A stretch of 64,000 nt of DNA. Origin: JANPCX01 sp031431125 (GTDB lineage: Bacteria > Pseudomonadota > Gammaproteobacteria > Burkholderiales > Burkholderiaceae_C). The notes under the pieces were generated by a model. That model ran no database searches. It was not told the origin of the DNA and worked only from the letters and a program-made list of their open reading frames with translations. Shown here piece after piece: positions 17,001 through 25,043 of this stretch. The stretch is taken from the NCBI GenBank assembly GCA_031431125.1, contig JANPCX010000045.1, positions 62,001 through 126,000 on the forward strand, given 5' to 3'. Each line of letters begins with the position of its first letter. Position 1 is the stretch's first letter. The translations under genes and the position numbers were made by a program.

Positions 17001-17933
17001 GAGCTGGCGCCACTGACCGCCTACGCGGCCAAGTACGCGGGTTATGCGATTGAACGCGGCAAACTCAGTTTGGAGTTGCAATACAAGATTGACCCCAGCG
17101 GCCGCCTGGAGGCCAACAACCAACTCATCTTGAACCAGCTGACCTTTGGTGAAAAAGTGGACAGCCCCTCAGCCACCAAGTTGCCGGTGCTGTTGGCGGT
17201 GGCCTTGCTCAAGGACAGAAACGGTGTGATTGACATCAACCTGCCGGTGTCGGGCTCCTTGCAAGACCCGCAGTTCAGCGTCGGGGGCATCATTTGGAAA
17301 GTGATCCTGAACCTCATAGGCAAAGCCCTGACAGCGCCGTTTTCACTGTTGGCCGGTGGTGGCAGCACGGACTTGAGTGTGGTCGAGTTTGTCCCGGGGA
17401 CGGCTGTGGTGAGTGACAAGGGTCATGCTGCACTCAACAAAGTCGCTCAAGCCTTGCTCGACCGCCCGTCCTTGCGAATGACGGTGTCGGGTGCTGCTGA
17501 CCCCACGTCGGAGCGCGATGCGTTTGCCCAAGCAGCCGTGCAATCCCAGGTAGGCGCTGAACAAAAGCGTGAGTTGGCACGTGCGGGTAGCACACCTGAG
17601 GTGTTGCCCGCGTTGGGTCCAGAAGAACGCGTGGCCTTGCTGCGCCGTGTCTACCGTCAAACCGACATGCCAGGCAAGCCGCGCAATGCTTTGGGTTTGA
17701 TCAAAGACATTCCCCCCAGTGAGATGGAGGTCTTGCTCAAAGGCCATGTGCGCGTCACTGTCGAAGCGATGCGTGAGCTGGCCCTGCAGCGTGGTTTGGC
17801 CGTGAGGCAAACGCTGGCGGACAAAGGCGTGCCCAGCGACCGCTTGTTTTTGGCTGCCCCCAAACTGCGCGTCTCGGGAGAGGACGACGCTGCTTGGCTG
17901 CCCTCGGTTCAGTTGACTTTGGCAACGCGGTGA
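14097..17933 (+). CDS. giant DUF748 (AsmA-like) envelope protein
   Basis: 1278 residues from the ATG at 14097, chosen because GGAAGG precedes it and the protein then opens with a signal anchor (MVVKWFRRTAWLLVAWAGVCAALWLALP abbreviated: Lys/Arg then a hydrophobic segment to about residue 28). An in-frame ATG at 14001 would add 32 unlike residues. The body is the AsmA-like repetitive beta sheet typical of DUF748, with IDQLDIRPWALVLGLRGV near the start and two Ala/Ser/Pro-rich linkers near 345-370 and 845-880. The C-terminal part contains FVPGTAVVSDKGHAAL and reads like an OmpA-type segment, as known for DUF748. AsmA-like proteins are implicated in lipid transport between membranes. The specific role here is unknown. 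Confidence 0.85.
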   Translation: MVVKWFRRTAWLLVAWAGVCAALWLALPWWLKPEIEKQASAALGREVRIDQLDIRPWALVLGLRGVRVGGASPGDQALLTVDEVEVNADLRSLWERAPVVSAAVVRAPKLRLTRLADGRYDIDDLLEKFAAPNAQPSAEPARFALYNLQLVGGEIDFDDQPVKRLQQVKELSLSLPFLSNLPTHVDIKVEPRLQFFLNGSAFDSGAQTVPFAKQRSALVELHLAPTDLTPYVGYIPNHLPVRLKTGVLQAHLSLQLGMPVGATPSMQLKGDVQTTNLALTDASAAPLLAWQQADLKLLDIRPLEGQIHLGPLEIEGLNLELSRPGDGPWNWMALGQRQSQSPPLVTTSAAPTAASAPKSASKSQTSWRFALKSLGLKNSALNINDAAVKPAARMQIRLPQLDVGAWTWPLVAGSGATPGAPSASTPPTDINLLATLHTAADSGSAADVQGTFRVKGRLSGATFDARLETQDLLLQSLAPYVNQVLQPRLAGRLSAQAQLTGRIPLDADGASVSWTLSQGEATVSDLRLTAAASKKNPRSAPPAPPLVAFKELSLRGVSADSSTRQLNLGEIVLSQPKASVQRDKSGVWNAQQWLVQKSEPLQDKQSVTRETPAPSDAPWQIQLAQFQLKGGELDWVDAAVADKRTVELQARALQLLLQDVVWQNGRLLKPVRVQLDGRLNEGARSADRASSSLSNWAVFSGQSTLSLDPLQAKGKLKTDRFPAHVFAPYAAAYLPVDMQRADLTLSADFNLSQKTQGLDVQASGQLALANLEVLDWPDATSQDEETRGSPLISWQRLLLEGVRLRLVPGGKPDIEVAQADITGLVSRLVITEQGSFNLRDVAAPTAAAASAPVVAASAAQAPVPASAASDAATSPKTNDGLPLRFVLGGVKVVNATVDFTDRFIRPNYSAKLTELNGSLGAVRSDSRDMAPLVLKGRAAGTALLDIAGQVNPMVEPLALDINAKATDLELAPLTAYAAKYAGYAIERGKLSLELQYKIDPSGRLEANNQLILNQLTFGEKVDSPSATKLPVLLAVALLKDRNGVIDINLPVSGSLQDPQFSVGGIIWKVILNLIGKALTAPFSLLAGGGSTDLSVVEFVPGTAVVSDKGHAALNKVAQALLDRPSLRMTVSGAADPTSERDAFAQAAVQSQVGAEQKRELARAGSTPEVLPALGPEERVALLRRVYRQTDMPGKPRNALGLIKDIPPSEMEVLLKGHVRVTVEAMRELALQRGLAVRQTLADKGVPSDRLFLAAPKLRVSGEDDAAWLPSVQLTLATR

Positions 17934-17997
17934 GGCTTGTTAGTTTTCTTCTTTTGGCGCGACCAATCAAAACTTCTATGAACTACAGGAAAAAACC

Positions 17998-18540
17998 ATG
18001 AGCGCAACCATAGAGCACATCACCCTGGGCGGCGGATGTTTCTGGTGTTTGGAAGCCGTGTACGAAGAGGTAGCGGGTGTTGTCGCGGTGGAGTCCGGTT
18101 ATTGCAATGGCCATGTGGCCAACCCCAGTTATGAACAAGTTTGCACAGGCAATACCGGGCACAACGAGGTGGTCAAGGTGAGTTTTGACACGCAGCAGAT
18201 CAGTTTGCGTGAAGTCCTTGAGATTTTTTTCGTCATCCACGACCCCACCACCTTGAACCGGCAGGGCAATGATGCGGGGTCCCAGTACCGCTCTGGCATT
18301 TACTGGTTGCTGCCCGAGCATGAGGCCACCGCACGCGAAGTGCTCAAAGAAGTTCAAACCCACCATGGCGGTCGTGCTGTGACCGAACTGCTGCCGCTGC
18401 AAAACTACAGCCGAGCCGAGGATTACCACCAGCACTACTTCGCCAACCACCCTGGCCAGGGTTATTGCGCCTTTGTCGTGGCACCTAAGGTGGAGAAGTT
18501 CCGCAAGACTTTTGCGGCGAGGGTGAAAACCAGCACCTGA
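17998..18540 (+). CDS. msrA: peptide-methionine (S)-S-oxide reductase
   Basis: 180 residues with the catalytic GGGCFWCLEAVYEEV (nucleophile Cys14), YCNGHVANPSYEQVCTG, FFVIHDPTTLNRQGND and GSQYRSGIYW, all MsrA signatures. It repairs S-epimers of oxidised methionine, using thioredoxin for recycling. A candidate resolving Cys is in GYCAFVV near residue 157. An AGGAAAAA about 4-10 bases before the ATG is the ribosome site. It converges with pdxH, and no terminator hairpin was found between them. Confidence 0.96.
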   Translation: MSATIEHITLGGGCFWCLEAVYEEVAGVVAVESGYCNGHVANPSYEQVCTGNTGHNEVVKVSFDTQQISLREVLEIFFVIHDPTTLNRQGNDAGSQYRSGIYWLLPEHEATAREVLKEVQTHHGGRAVTELLPLQNYSRAEDYHQHYFANHPGQGYCAFVVAPKVEKFRKTFAARVKTST

Positions 18541-18555
18541 ATCTTGGACTGTGGT

Positions 18556-19206
18556 TCAGGGCGCCAGCCGCTCGCGCAGCCACGACCCGTCGTCTTTGCG
18601 CCGGTAGCGAAGCCTGTCGTGCAAGCGAGAAGGGCGGCCTTGCCAAAACTCCCAGCGGTCTGGGCTCAACCGGTAGCCACCCCAGTGAGGTGGACGAGGC
18701 GGCTGCCCCAAATGTTTCAAGGCCGCTTGAGCCGCATCGCTCACCAGCACTGCGCGGGATGAAATCACTTCGCTTTGCGGCGAGGCCCAGGCACCCAGCC
18801 GGGAGTCCAAGGGGCGTGATGCGAAGTAGGCATCGGACTCTTCGTCGCTGACTTTGCTCACCTGTCCTTCAATGCGAACCACGCGCTCCAGCTCTACCCA
18901 ATGGAACTGCAGGGCTGCAAAGGGTTGCAGGGCGAGTTCTTGTCCTTTGCGGCTCTTGTAGTTGGTATACCAAACCAAACCGCGCTCATCCAAGCCTTTG
19001 ATCAGAACGATCCGGGTCGACGGACGTCCGTCGGATGCCACCGTGGCCAGCGTCATGGCATTGGGTTCGGGCAGCTGGCCGTCTATGGCCTGTTGCAACC
19101 AGCGCTGAAACTGTTGCAAGGGGTTGTCGCTGCTTGCGTCTTCATCCAACGCGGCGCGCTCGTAGCTCTTGCGCAAGTCTGCCAAGGCGGATGGGGTGAT
19201 CGTCAT
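18556..19206 (-). CDS. pdxH: pyridoxine/pyridoxamine 5'-phosphate oxidase
   Basis: 216 residues starting MTITPSALADLRKSYERAAL (ATG at 19206). A start 16 codons upstream is possible but not conserved. PdxH oxidises PNP/PMP to PLP with FMN. Recognisable parts are NAMTLATVASDGRPSTRIVLIKGLDERGLVWYTN (about 44-77), SRKGQELALQPFAALQFHW, and the C-terminal WGGYRLSPDRWEFWQGRPSRLHDRLRYRR. A cytosolic FMN homodimer is expected. Confidence 0.96.
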   Translation of the reverse strand: MTITPSALADLRKSYERAALDEDASSDNPLQQFQRWLQQAIDGQLPEPNAMTLATVASDGRPSTRIVLIKGLDERGLVWYTNYKSRKGQELALQPFAALQFHWVELERVVRIEGQVSKVSDEESDAYFASRPLDSRLGAWASPQSEVISSRAVLVSDAAQAALKHLGQPPRPPHWGGYRLSPDRWEFWQGRPSRLHDRLRYRRKDDGSWLRERLAP

Positions 19207-19403
19207 AGGCCGTATTAGACCGCGTTTGCGGGGAGTCCATGAAGGCTTGCGCATCGATTCCCTGGGCCGCCGTTCTGATCAAAAACAAAACCCGCATCAA
19301 CCCTGTCCGGGGAAGGCCTTAGGTGATGCCCCTCTGTTGCCAATTGACTATCGACGCCATGCTTGCGGCCCACACGAGGGCATCGCCCCACACAGGGAAA
19401 CAC

Positions 19404-20051
19404 TTGAACTTACAACCTCACATCATCGTGCTGGCAGCGGGCCAGAGCACACGTTTTGGTGGCAACCTGCACAAGCTGATGCAGCCGTGGCTGGGTGCGA
19501 CCTTGCTGGAAAACAGCTTGCGTCATGCAGTGGCCAGTCATTTGCCCGTGGTGGTGGTCACCACAGAACTACTGGCCGGCGTGGCGCGACAGCATGTGGC
19601 GGCCCGCGATGTGGTGGTCGTGCCCCCCATGGACGGTTCATCCAATTCACCCCTGGGTGTCGGGTTTTCTATTGCGGCCGGGGTGTCAGCCAGCCCGAAC
19701 GCCCCCGGCTGGTTGGTGTTGCCGGCCGACATGCCTTTGATTCAAGCCCAAACTTTGCAATTGGTGGCGCGCCAACTCGCCAAACATCCCGTGGTGTTTG
19801 CACAGTACCAAGGCCGCCGCGGTCATCCCGTGGGGTTTTCTGCCGAGCTGTATTCGGAACTGATTGCGCTCACCGGCGACGAAGGCGCGAAACGATTGGT
19901 TTCACGTTATCCCGCTCATGCGGTCTTGGTAGACGATCCAGGCGTGTTGTTGGATGTGGACACGCCCGAAGATTTGGACGAGGCGCGTCGCATGCAGCCT
20001 ACTGCTCCAGTCTCTCCCGTTCAGCCGAGCAAGATTCAGCAGGCGCTGTAG
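19404..20051 (+). CDS. MobA/MocA-like nucleotidyltransferase (NTP_transf_3)
   Basis: 215 residues if started at the TTG at 19404, which has AGGGA upstream. ATGs at 19326 and 19359 are alternatives with less natural N-termini. The N-terminal IIVLAAGQSTRFGGNLHKLMQPWLG is the GxGxS/TR-K loop of molybdopterin cytidylyl/guanylyltransferases (shown here from about residue 6), and LVLPADMPLIQ (about 108-118) holds the metal-binding Asp. Such proteins usually complete molybdenum cofactor for xanthine dehydrogenase-type enzymes (MocA) or are XdhC-associated. No molybdoenzyme is in the window, so the substrate is not assigned. Confidence 0.8.
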   Translation: MNLQPHIIVLAAGQSTRFGGNLHKLMQPWLGATLLENSLRHAVASHLPVVVVTTELLAGVARQHVAARDVVVVPPMDGSSNSPLGVGFSIAAGVSASPNAPGWLVLPADMPLIQAQTLQLVARQLAKHPVVFAQYQGRRGHPVGFSAELYSELIALTGDEGAKRLVSRYPAHAVLVDDPGVLLDVDTPEDLDEARRMQPTAPVSPVQPSKIQQAL

Positions 20052-20110
20052 AGGCTTGTCACGGTCGCCCCCTAGAATGCTCGGCTTTAGAGAACTCCGA
20101 GGACAAAACA

Positions 20111-20608
20111 ATGAGTAGCAGCAACGACGACGAAACCCGCTATGGCCTGGCCGTGGTTGCAGGGGTGATTGGTTTGGTGGTGGTTGGCGTGCTGGCTTTG
20201 GCAGTCAGCAGAATCGGCCGCGGTCCGGCCGCGCCTGCACCTGCCGTGGCGATGCCGCCATCGGTGGCTGCCCCGGCTCGCATGGAAGTCGGATTTGCGC
20301 CGCCCGAAAAACTTTACTTCGCTGTGGGCTCCGACGCCTTGCCTGCCGAGAGCAATGATGTGCTTGCTCGTGTGGCGGAAGCGGCTCGTGCGCAGTACGG
20401 TGTAGCCGTGCTGATTTCGGGTTTTCACGATGCCAGTGGCGACGCTCAAATGAACGCAGACCTCGCCAAACGCCGCGCTTTGGCTGTCCGACACGCCTTG
20501 GAATCCTACGGCGTCTCGCCAGAACGTTTGGTGATGAGCCGCCCGGAACTCACCGCCGGCGGCGTTGATGACAAAGAAGCGCGTCGTGTGGAGTTGCGCT
20601 TGCGCTGA
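20111..20608 (+). CDS. small inner-membrane-anchored OmpA-domain protein
   Basis: 165 residues from the ATG at 20111. A short cytosolic N-terminus is followed by one transmembrane segment (about 15-35), a Pro/Ala linker, then a C-terminal OmpA-like domain (KLYFAVGSDALPAESNDVL at about 67-85, LISGFHDASGDAQMNADLAKRRALAVRHAL at about 100-129, shown in part). The canonical GHTDxxG is replaced by GFHDASG, keeping the Asp. Such proteins bind peptidoglycan from the inner membrane. A longer reading of this frame overlaps the upstream gene and is not believable. A terminator follows. Confidence 0.8.
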   Translation: MSSSNDDETRYGLAVVAGVIGLVVVGVLALAVSRIGRGPAAPAPAVAMPPSVAAPARMEVGFAPPEKLYFAVGSDALPAESNDVLARVAEAARAQYGVAVLISGFHDASGDAQMNADLAKRRALAVRHALESYGVSPERLVMSRPELTAGGVDDKEARRVELRLR

Positions 20609-20657
20609 CGCAGTGGCTTCTTGCGAACTTCGTGCAAGCCGCACGCGGTCGCTTGCG

Positions 20658-20682
20658 AAGAGGCCCCTCGGGGCTTCTTTTT
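20658..20682 (+). terminator. intrinsic terminator after the OmpA-domain gene
   Basis: AAGAGGCCCC and GGGGCTTCTT form a 10-pair stem with one G-T pair and a very tight loop, running into a T-tract (TTCTTTTT). It insulates the edd promoter that starts a few bases later. Confidence 0.75.
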
Positions 20683-20685
20683 GAA

Positions 20686-20714
20686 TTGACGATGTAACTT
20701 AGTTACTTGATAAT
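20686..20714 (+). promoter_or_regulatory. edd-eda promoter (sigma70 type)
   Basis: TTGACG (20686-20691) and GATAAT (20709-20714) are separated by exactly 17 bases, one mismatch to consensus in each hexamer. Transcription would begin near 20721, about 46 bases before the edd ATG at 20767. Confidence 0.75.
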
Positions 20715-20732
20715 TAATGTGTAGGTTACATC
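20691..20732. promoter_or_regulatory. palindromic operator overlapping the edd promoter
   Basis: GTAAC-TTA-GTTAC (20694-20706) sits wholly inside the promoter spacer. GATGTAAC (20691-20698) is also mirrored by GTTACATC at 20725-20732, just past the expected start site. Two sites 30-odd bases apart that bracket the -10 suggest a repressor. The half-site resembles, but does not match, the GntR (ATGTTAC/GTAACAT) and HexR-type operators of sugar-acid regulators, so the protein is not assigned. Confidence 0.6.
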
Positions 20733-20766
20733 TTGACCGCGAGGCGAGCACAGGCTCGATCCATAC

Positions 20767-22596
20767 ATGACAGCAGCCCTGAGAGAAGTCACTGAGCGAA
20801 TTGTGGAACGCAGCCGCGCAACAAGAGGCCGCTACTTGAAGCAAGTCGATCACGCAGCCAATCGCCCCCGCGGCAGCGATCGCATGGGATGCGCCAACGT
20901 GGCGCATGCGTTTGCGGCTTTGCCTGGGCAGGACAAATTCAAGGTGGTGGTGGAGCGTTCACCCCACATTGGCATAGTCACCGCTTACAACGACATGCTG
21001 TCGGCACACCAGCCCTATGAAGGCTACCCCGCCCTCATTCGCGACGAAGCGGCTCGGCATGGGGCCACGGTGCAAGTCGCTGGTGGCGTGCCCGCGATGT
21101 GTGATGGTGTGACCCAAGGTTTGCCAGGCATGGAGCTCAGCCTTTTTTCGCGCGACACCATCGCCATGGGGACTGCCGTGGCCTTGACCCACGATGTGTT
21201 CGATGCAGCCCTGTTGCTGGGTGTGTGCGACAAGATCGTGCCCGGCCTCTTGATTGGTGCCTTGCACTTTGGCCACTTGCCTTGCGTATTTGTTCCCGCA
21301 GGGCCGATGAGCACAGGCCTGTCGAACAATGAAAAATCCAAGGTGCGTGAACAAGCCGCTCAAGGTTTGGTGGGCCGTGATGAACTGCTTGCGGCCGAGT
21401 CGGCCGCCTACCATGGTCCGGGCACCTGCACCTTCTACGGCACCGCCAACAGCAACCAAATGCTGCTGGAGGCCATGGGCTTGCATGTGCCGGGTGCCGC
21501 CTTCGTTCACCCTCACGATGGTTTGCGCGAAGCGCTCACACGAGAAGCGGTGCGCACCGTGCTGTCGATTACAAAAAGCGCGACCAAGCCCGAGCGTTTC
21601 ATGCCCATCGGACGTTTGGTGGACGAGCGCACCATCGTCAATGCCATGGTGGCACTGCTGGCCACGGGCGGTTCCACCAACCACTTGATCCACTGGGTCG
21701 CGGTGGCGCGGGCGGCCGGTATCTTGATCGACTGGAACGATTTTTCTGACCTTTCTAAAGCCACGCCTCTGCTGTCACGCGTCTACCCCAATGGCAGCGC
21801 CGACGTGAACCAGTTCCAAGCGGCGGGCGGCCCCGGTTTTGTCTTGCGTGAGCTGCTGCAGGGTGGTTTCATGCACGCCGATGTGGGTACGGTGCGTGCT
21901 GAAGGAATGCCTGCTTACACCCGCATTCCCAAGGTGGAGGCACAGTCCGCGCTGTCTTGGACCGACTTGCCAGCTTTGCCGGGCGACGACAGCATCGTGC
22001 GCACCGCCGACAAGCCCTTCAGTGACACCGGTGGTTTGAGTTTGCTCACAGGCAACCTGGGCCGCGCAGTGATCAAAATTTCTGCTGTCCCCGATGACCG
22101 CCACATCCTCGAAGCACCGGCCGTCGTCTTCAACACCCAAGAAGAGTTGTTGGCCGCATTCAAGGCCGGGCAGCTGGAGCGGGACTTTGTCGCTGTGGTT
22201 CGTTTCCAAGGCCCACGTGCCAACGGTATGCCCGAGTTGCACAAACTCACGCCACCACTGGCCGTATTACAGGGCAAGGGATTCAAGGTTGCTTTGGTGA
22301 CCGATGGCCGCATGAGTGGGGCCTCGGGCAAGGTGCCCGCGGCCATCCATGTCAGCCCCGAGGCCTTGGCCGATGGTCCTTTGGGCAAAGTGCGCGATGG
22401 CGACGTGATTCGTTTGGATGCCGTCGCCGGCACGCTGCAAGCCTTGGTGGATGAGGCCGTTTGGGCCGAGCGCGAGCATGCACAGCTGAGCGCAGAGCAT
22501 GCCGAGATCAATGCCCACGGCCTCGGCCGTGAACTGTTCGGTGGCATGCGCCGTTTGGTGCGCAGCGCGGAAGAGGGCGCCGTCACATGGATTTGA
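20767..22596 (+). CDS. edd: 6-phosphogluconate dehydratase
   Basis: 609 residues, the usual Edd length. First committed step of the Entner-Doudoroff pathway: 6-phosphogluconate to KDPG, with an iron-sulfur cluster. IlvD/Edd signatures: GIVTAYNDMLSAHQPYE, GGVPAMCDGVTQGLPGMELS (cluster Cys), CDKIVPGL, GTCTFYGTANSNQMLLEAMG, and RMSGASGKVPAAIHVSPEA near residue 516. DDVAVAV-type residues specific to dihydroxy-acid dehydratase are absent. Edd over IlvD is supported by the adjacent eda. Regulation is likely through the upstream operator. Confidence 0.96.
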   Translation: MTAALREVTERIVERSRATRGRYLKQVDHAANRPRGSDRMGCANVAHAFAALPGQDKFKVVVERSPHIGIVTAYNDMLSAHQPYEGYPALIRDEAARHGATVQVAGGVPAMCDGVTQGLPGMELSLFSRDTIAMGTAVALTHDVFDAALLLGVCDKIVPGLLIGALHFGHLPCVFVPAGPMSTGLSNNEKSKVREQAAQGLVGRDELLAAESAAYHGPGTCTFYGTANSNQMLLEAMGLHVPGAAFVHPHDGLREALTREAVRTVLSITKSATKPERFMPIGRLVDERTIVNAMVALLATGGSTNHLIHWVAVARAAGILIDWNDFSDLSKATPLLSRVYPNGSADVNQFQAAGGPGFVLRELLQGGFMHADVGTVRAEGMPAYTRIPKVEAQSALSWTDLPALPGDDSIVRTADKPFSDTGGLSLLTGNLGRAVIKISAVPDDRHILEAPAVVFNTQEELLAAFKAGQLERDFVAVVRFQGPRANGMPELHKLTPPLAVLQGKGFKVALVTDGRMSGASGKVPAAIHVSPEALADGPLGKVRDGDVIRLDAVAGTLQALVDEAVWAEREHAQLSAEHAEINAHGLGRELFGGMRRLVRSAEEGAVTWI

Positions 22597-22607
22597 GGAA
22601 GTTGGCA

Positions 22608-23255
22608 ATGAATATAAGTGAACAAATGACTCAAGCGACGCTGGCCTTGGCCGCCCACGGTCCGGTGATTCCTGTCATCGTAATTGAACGTTTGGAGGAC
22701 GCCGTGCCCATGGCGCAAGCCCTGGTGGCCGGTGGCGTGAAGGTACTGGAAGTGACGCTGCGCACCCCAGTGGCACTCGCCGCCATGGAAGCCATTGCCA
22801 AGGCGGTGCCCGAAGCCGTGCTGGGGGCAGGGACCGTGCGCAATGTGTCTGATGCCCAAGCCGTGAAAAACGCAGGCTGCCAGTTCGCGGTGAGCCCAGG
22901 GTATTTGTCCGACATTGGCGCGCATTGCCGCGCCATCGGCTTGCCCCTGCTGCCCGGTGTGGCCACCAGCAGCGAGGTCATGCAAGCCAGCAACGATGGT
23001 TACCGCTTTCTGAAATTTTTCCCGGCAACTGCAGCAGGTGGCCTGCCCATGCTTAAAGCCTGGGCCAGCGTTTTCTCCGACGTGGTGTTTTGCCCCACGG
23101 GCGGCATCACGGTGGACAGCGCGCCGCAGTTTCTGTCCTTGCCCAATGTGGTGGTTTGTGGTGGGTCGTGGTTGACGCCCGCGGACCTGATGCGCAACAA
23201 AGACTGGGCGGGGCTCACACGCCTCGCGCGTGAGGCGTGTTTGTTGCGGGCTTGA
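22608..23255 (+). CDS. eda: 2-keto-3-deoxy-6-phosphogluconate aldolase
   Basis: 215 residues from the ATG at 22608 (GAGGAA upstream). An ATG at 22587 that overlaps edd is also in frame. Eda cleaves KDPG to pyruvate and glyceraldehyde 3-phosphate. Signatures: PVIPVIVIERLEDAVPMAQAL, GGVKVLEVTLRTP with the catalytic Glu, GAGTVRN, RFLKFFPA with the Schiff-base Lys (about residue 136), and FCPTGGIT. Only 11 bases separate it from edd, so they form one operon. It converges on ppx with a 3-base gap. Confidence 0.97.
   Translation: MNISEQMTQATLALAAHGPVIPVIVIERLEDAVPMAQALVAGGVKVLEVTLRTPVALAAMEAIAKAVPEAVLGAGTVRNVSDAQAVKNAGCQFAVSPGYLSDIGAHCRAIGLPLLPGVATSSEVMQASNDGYRFLKFFPATAAGGLPMLKAWASVFSDVVFCPTGGITVDSAPQFLSLPNVVVCGGSWLTPADLMRNKDWAGLTRLAREACLLRA
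23217..23240 (+). terminator. strong hairpin inside the 3' end of eda
   Basis: ACACGCCTC and GAGGCGTGT form a perfect 9-bp stem with a 6-base loop, followed by TTGTTG. It lies within the last codons of eda, only 19 bases before ppx ends on the other strand, so it may serve as the terminator for the edd-eda transcript. Confidence 0.4.
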
Positions 23256-23258
23256 ACA

Positions 23259-24791
23259 TCAAGGCATGTTCAAAACCAAACGAAGCCCGTTGAACTTCTC
23301 CCAAGCCGCGACCTCTTCATTGAGCAAGTAGAGCGTCTTCGGATGGGCAGCGACCCAGCTGGCTGAGAACCCCAACACGGCGCGTTGACCGTCTCTATTC
23401 AGTTGCAACGCGGTGGTGCTCACCGGCCCCCGCGCGTGGCATTTGATGATTGCCAGGCGTAGGCACAGCACCTGCCAGGCGAAGTCGGTGTTCTCTAGCA
23501 AGGCTTCGACCTTGCGCAAGCCACCGCGCTGCGCCAGCACCAAGTCAGCCAAGCGGCGCAGTTGCGATTGCGAAAACCCGGCAGCATCCACATGGGCCAG
23601 CATGTAGGCACTGTGACGGTGGTGGTCGTGGTGAGAGACCATCATGCCCACTTCATGCAAGGCGGCGGCCCATTGCAACTCGCGCCGCTCTTCGGTGGAG
23701 GCGTTGGGGGCGACCGTTTGATATAGCACATCGGCCACGGTCATGACACGCTGCGCTTGGGTTTTGTCCACCGCGAAACGGGTTTGCATTTCCAGCACAG
23801 AAGCATCACGCATGTCGCTCCCTTCTCGCAAGGTGGGTTTGGCCTGTCCCTGTGACTGCAACCGCTCTTGCAAATCAAAAATAACGCCCTGACGCAGCGC
23901 ACCTTTGGCAGGCAAGAGTTCATCAATGCCAAAGTTCATGGTCAAGGTGTAGAGAAGGGCCACGCCACCACCGATGACTTGCCGGCGATCGTCTTTGAGC
24001 CCGGGCAAGGCCAGTTTGTCCATGCGCCCCGCCTGCAGGCATTGGTCTATCAGCCAGCGCAAGCTGTCGGGTGTGATGCGGCCATCGGTGATGCCGCTTG
24101 CCGCCAATACTTGTGACACCGCACCCACCGTTCCCGATGATCCCAGCGCTTCTTTCCACAGTGACGGAGCAAAGGTTTGAAGACCTTCTTCCAGCTCCGC
24201 GCCAGCAGCGATCTGCGCACGTCTGAAGGCGGCTTCAGTGAAGCGCCCATCTTCAAAGTACTTCATGGACAAACTGACGCTGCCCACTTGAAAGGACTCT
24301 GCGGCCGACGGCTGTCGGTGCATGCCCAAGATCATTTCCGTGGAACGCCCGCCAATGTCGACCACCAACCGTGGCAATGCGGAGGGCTGCAGCCGCGCCA
24401 CGCCGGCAAAAATCAAGCGGGCCTCCTCACGACCAGAGATGACTTCAATTGGGTGGCCCAAAACATCTTGCGCGCGGGCCAAGAAGGCGTTGCGGTTTTG
24501 CGCTTCTCTCAGGGTTTGGGTGGCCACCGCGCGCACATGGTTGCGGGGATAACCCTGGAGACGCTCGGCAAAACGGGCCAGGCAGGCGAGGCCGCGTTGC
24601 ATGGCCTCTTCGGTGAGCATGCTACGTTCATCCAAGCCCGCGCCCAGGCGCACGGTTTCTTTGAGGTAGTCAATGCGGCGGTAGCGGCCATGCAGGAGTT
24701 GGCCAATTTCCAAGCGAAAGCTGTTGGAGCCCATGTCGATGGCCGCCAACTGGCTGCCATCAGGAGTGGAGTGGTGAGAAGATCCGTTCAT
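23259..24791 (-). CDS. ppx: exopolyphosphatase (Ppx/GppA family)
   Basis: 510 residues. An ASKHA-fold phosphatase opening with AAIDMGSNSFRLEI (about 16-29), then ETVRLGAGLDERSMLTEEAM, the ATP-like loop RLVVDIGGRSTEMIL (about 140-154) and GSSGTVGAVSQVL. A C-terminal HD-like all-helical part follows (LHEVGMMVSHHDHHRHSAYML near 380-400). Removes terminal phosphate from long-chain polyphosphate; GppA-type pppGpp hydrolysis is the alternative within the family. IGGRST replaces the more common IGGGST. Usually paired with ppk, which is not seen here. Confidence 0.93.
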   Translation of the reverse strand: MNGSSHHSTPDGSQLAAIDMGSNSFRLEIGQLLHGRYRRIDYLKETVRLGAGLDERSMLTEEAMQRGLACLARFAERLQGYPRNHVRAVATQTLREAQNRNAFLARAQDVLGHPIEVISGREEARLIFAGVARLQPSALPRLVVDIGGRSTEMILGMHRQPSAAESFQVGSVSLSMKYFEDGRFTEAAFRRAQIAAGAELEEGLQTFAPSLWKEALGSSGTVGAVSQVLAASGITDGRITPDSLRWLIDQCLQAGRMDKLALPGLKDDRRQVIGGGVALLYTLTMNFGIDELLPAKGALRQGVIFDLQERLQSQGQAKPTLREGSDMRDASVLEMQTRFAVDKTQAQRVMTVADVLYQTVAPNASTEERRELQWAAALHEVGMMVSHHDHHRHSAYMLAHVDAAGFSQSQLRRLADLVLAQRGGLRKVEALLENTDFAWQVLCLRLAIIKCHARGPVSTTALQLNRDGQRAVLGFSASWVAAHPKTLYLLNEEVAAWEKFNGLRLVLNMP

Positions 24792-24878
24792 GCAGAGATT
24801 GTCGGCGCAAAAACCGACGAATCTCTGCGGTGTGGTGCGATTCCAGGTGATGCGTCAGCGCCGCCTACTCCGTGAAGC

Positions 24879-24977
24879 CGTCATTCCCGCGAAGGCGGGA
24901 ATCCAGAGATGTGCCGCATCGCATCCAGGCTTGCACCTGCCAACACCGCCTGGATTCCCGCCGTCGCGGGAATGACG
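24879..24977. repeat. dRS3-like palindromic element, second copy
   Basis: Arms at 24879-24906 and 24950-24977 carry the same sequence as the arms of the element at 4404-4472 apart from single-base differences, here around a 43-base loop. Each arm contains ATTCCC-N8-GGGAAT. It occupies the 252-bp gap between ppx and the universal stress protein gene, which otherwise shows nothing coding. Confidence 0.8.
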
Positions 24978-25043
24978 GGGGTATTTGCCTCGCAACCCAT
25001 CACTTGGAATTGCACGCGCTGCAGTTCAAACTGGAACCAGCGG

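Noticed and set aside
19169..20110. N-terminal extension of the OmpA-domain protein to 479 residues
   Set aside because: The extension runs in another frame across the MobA-like gene and lacks any domain. The ATG at 20111 is followed directly by a proper membrane anchor.
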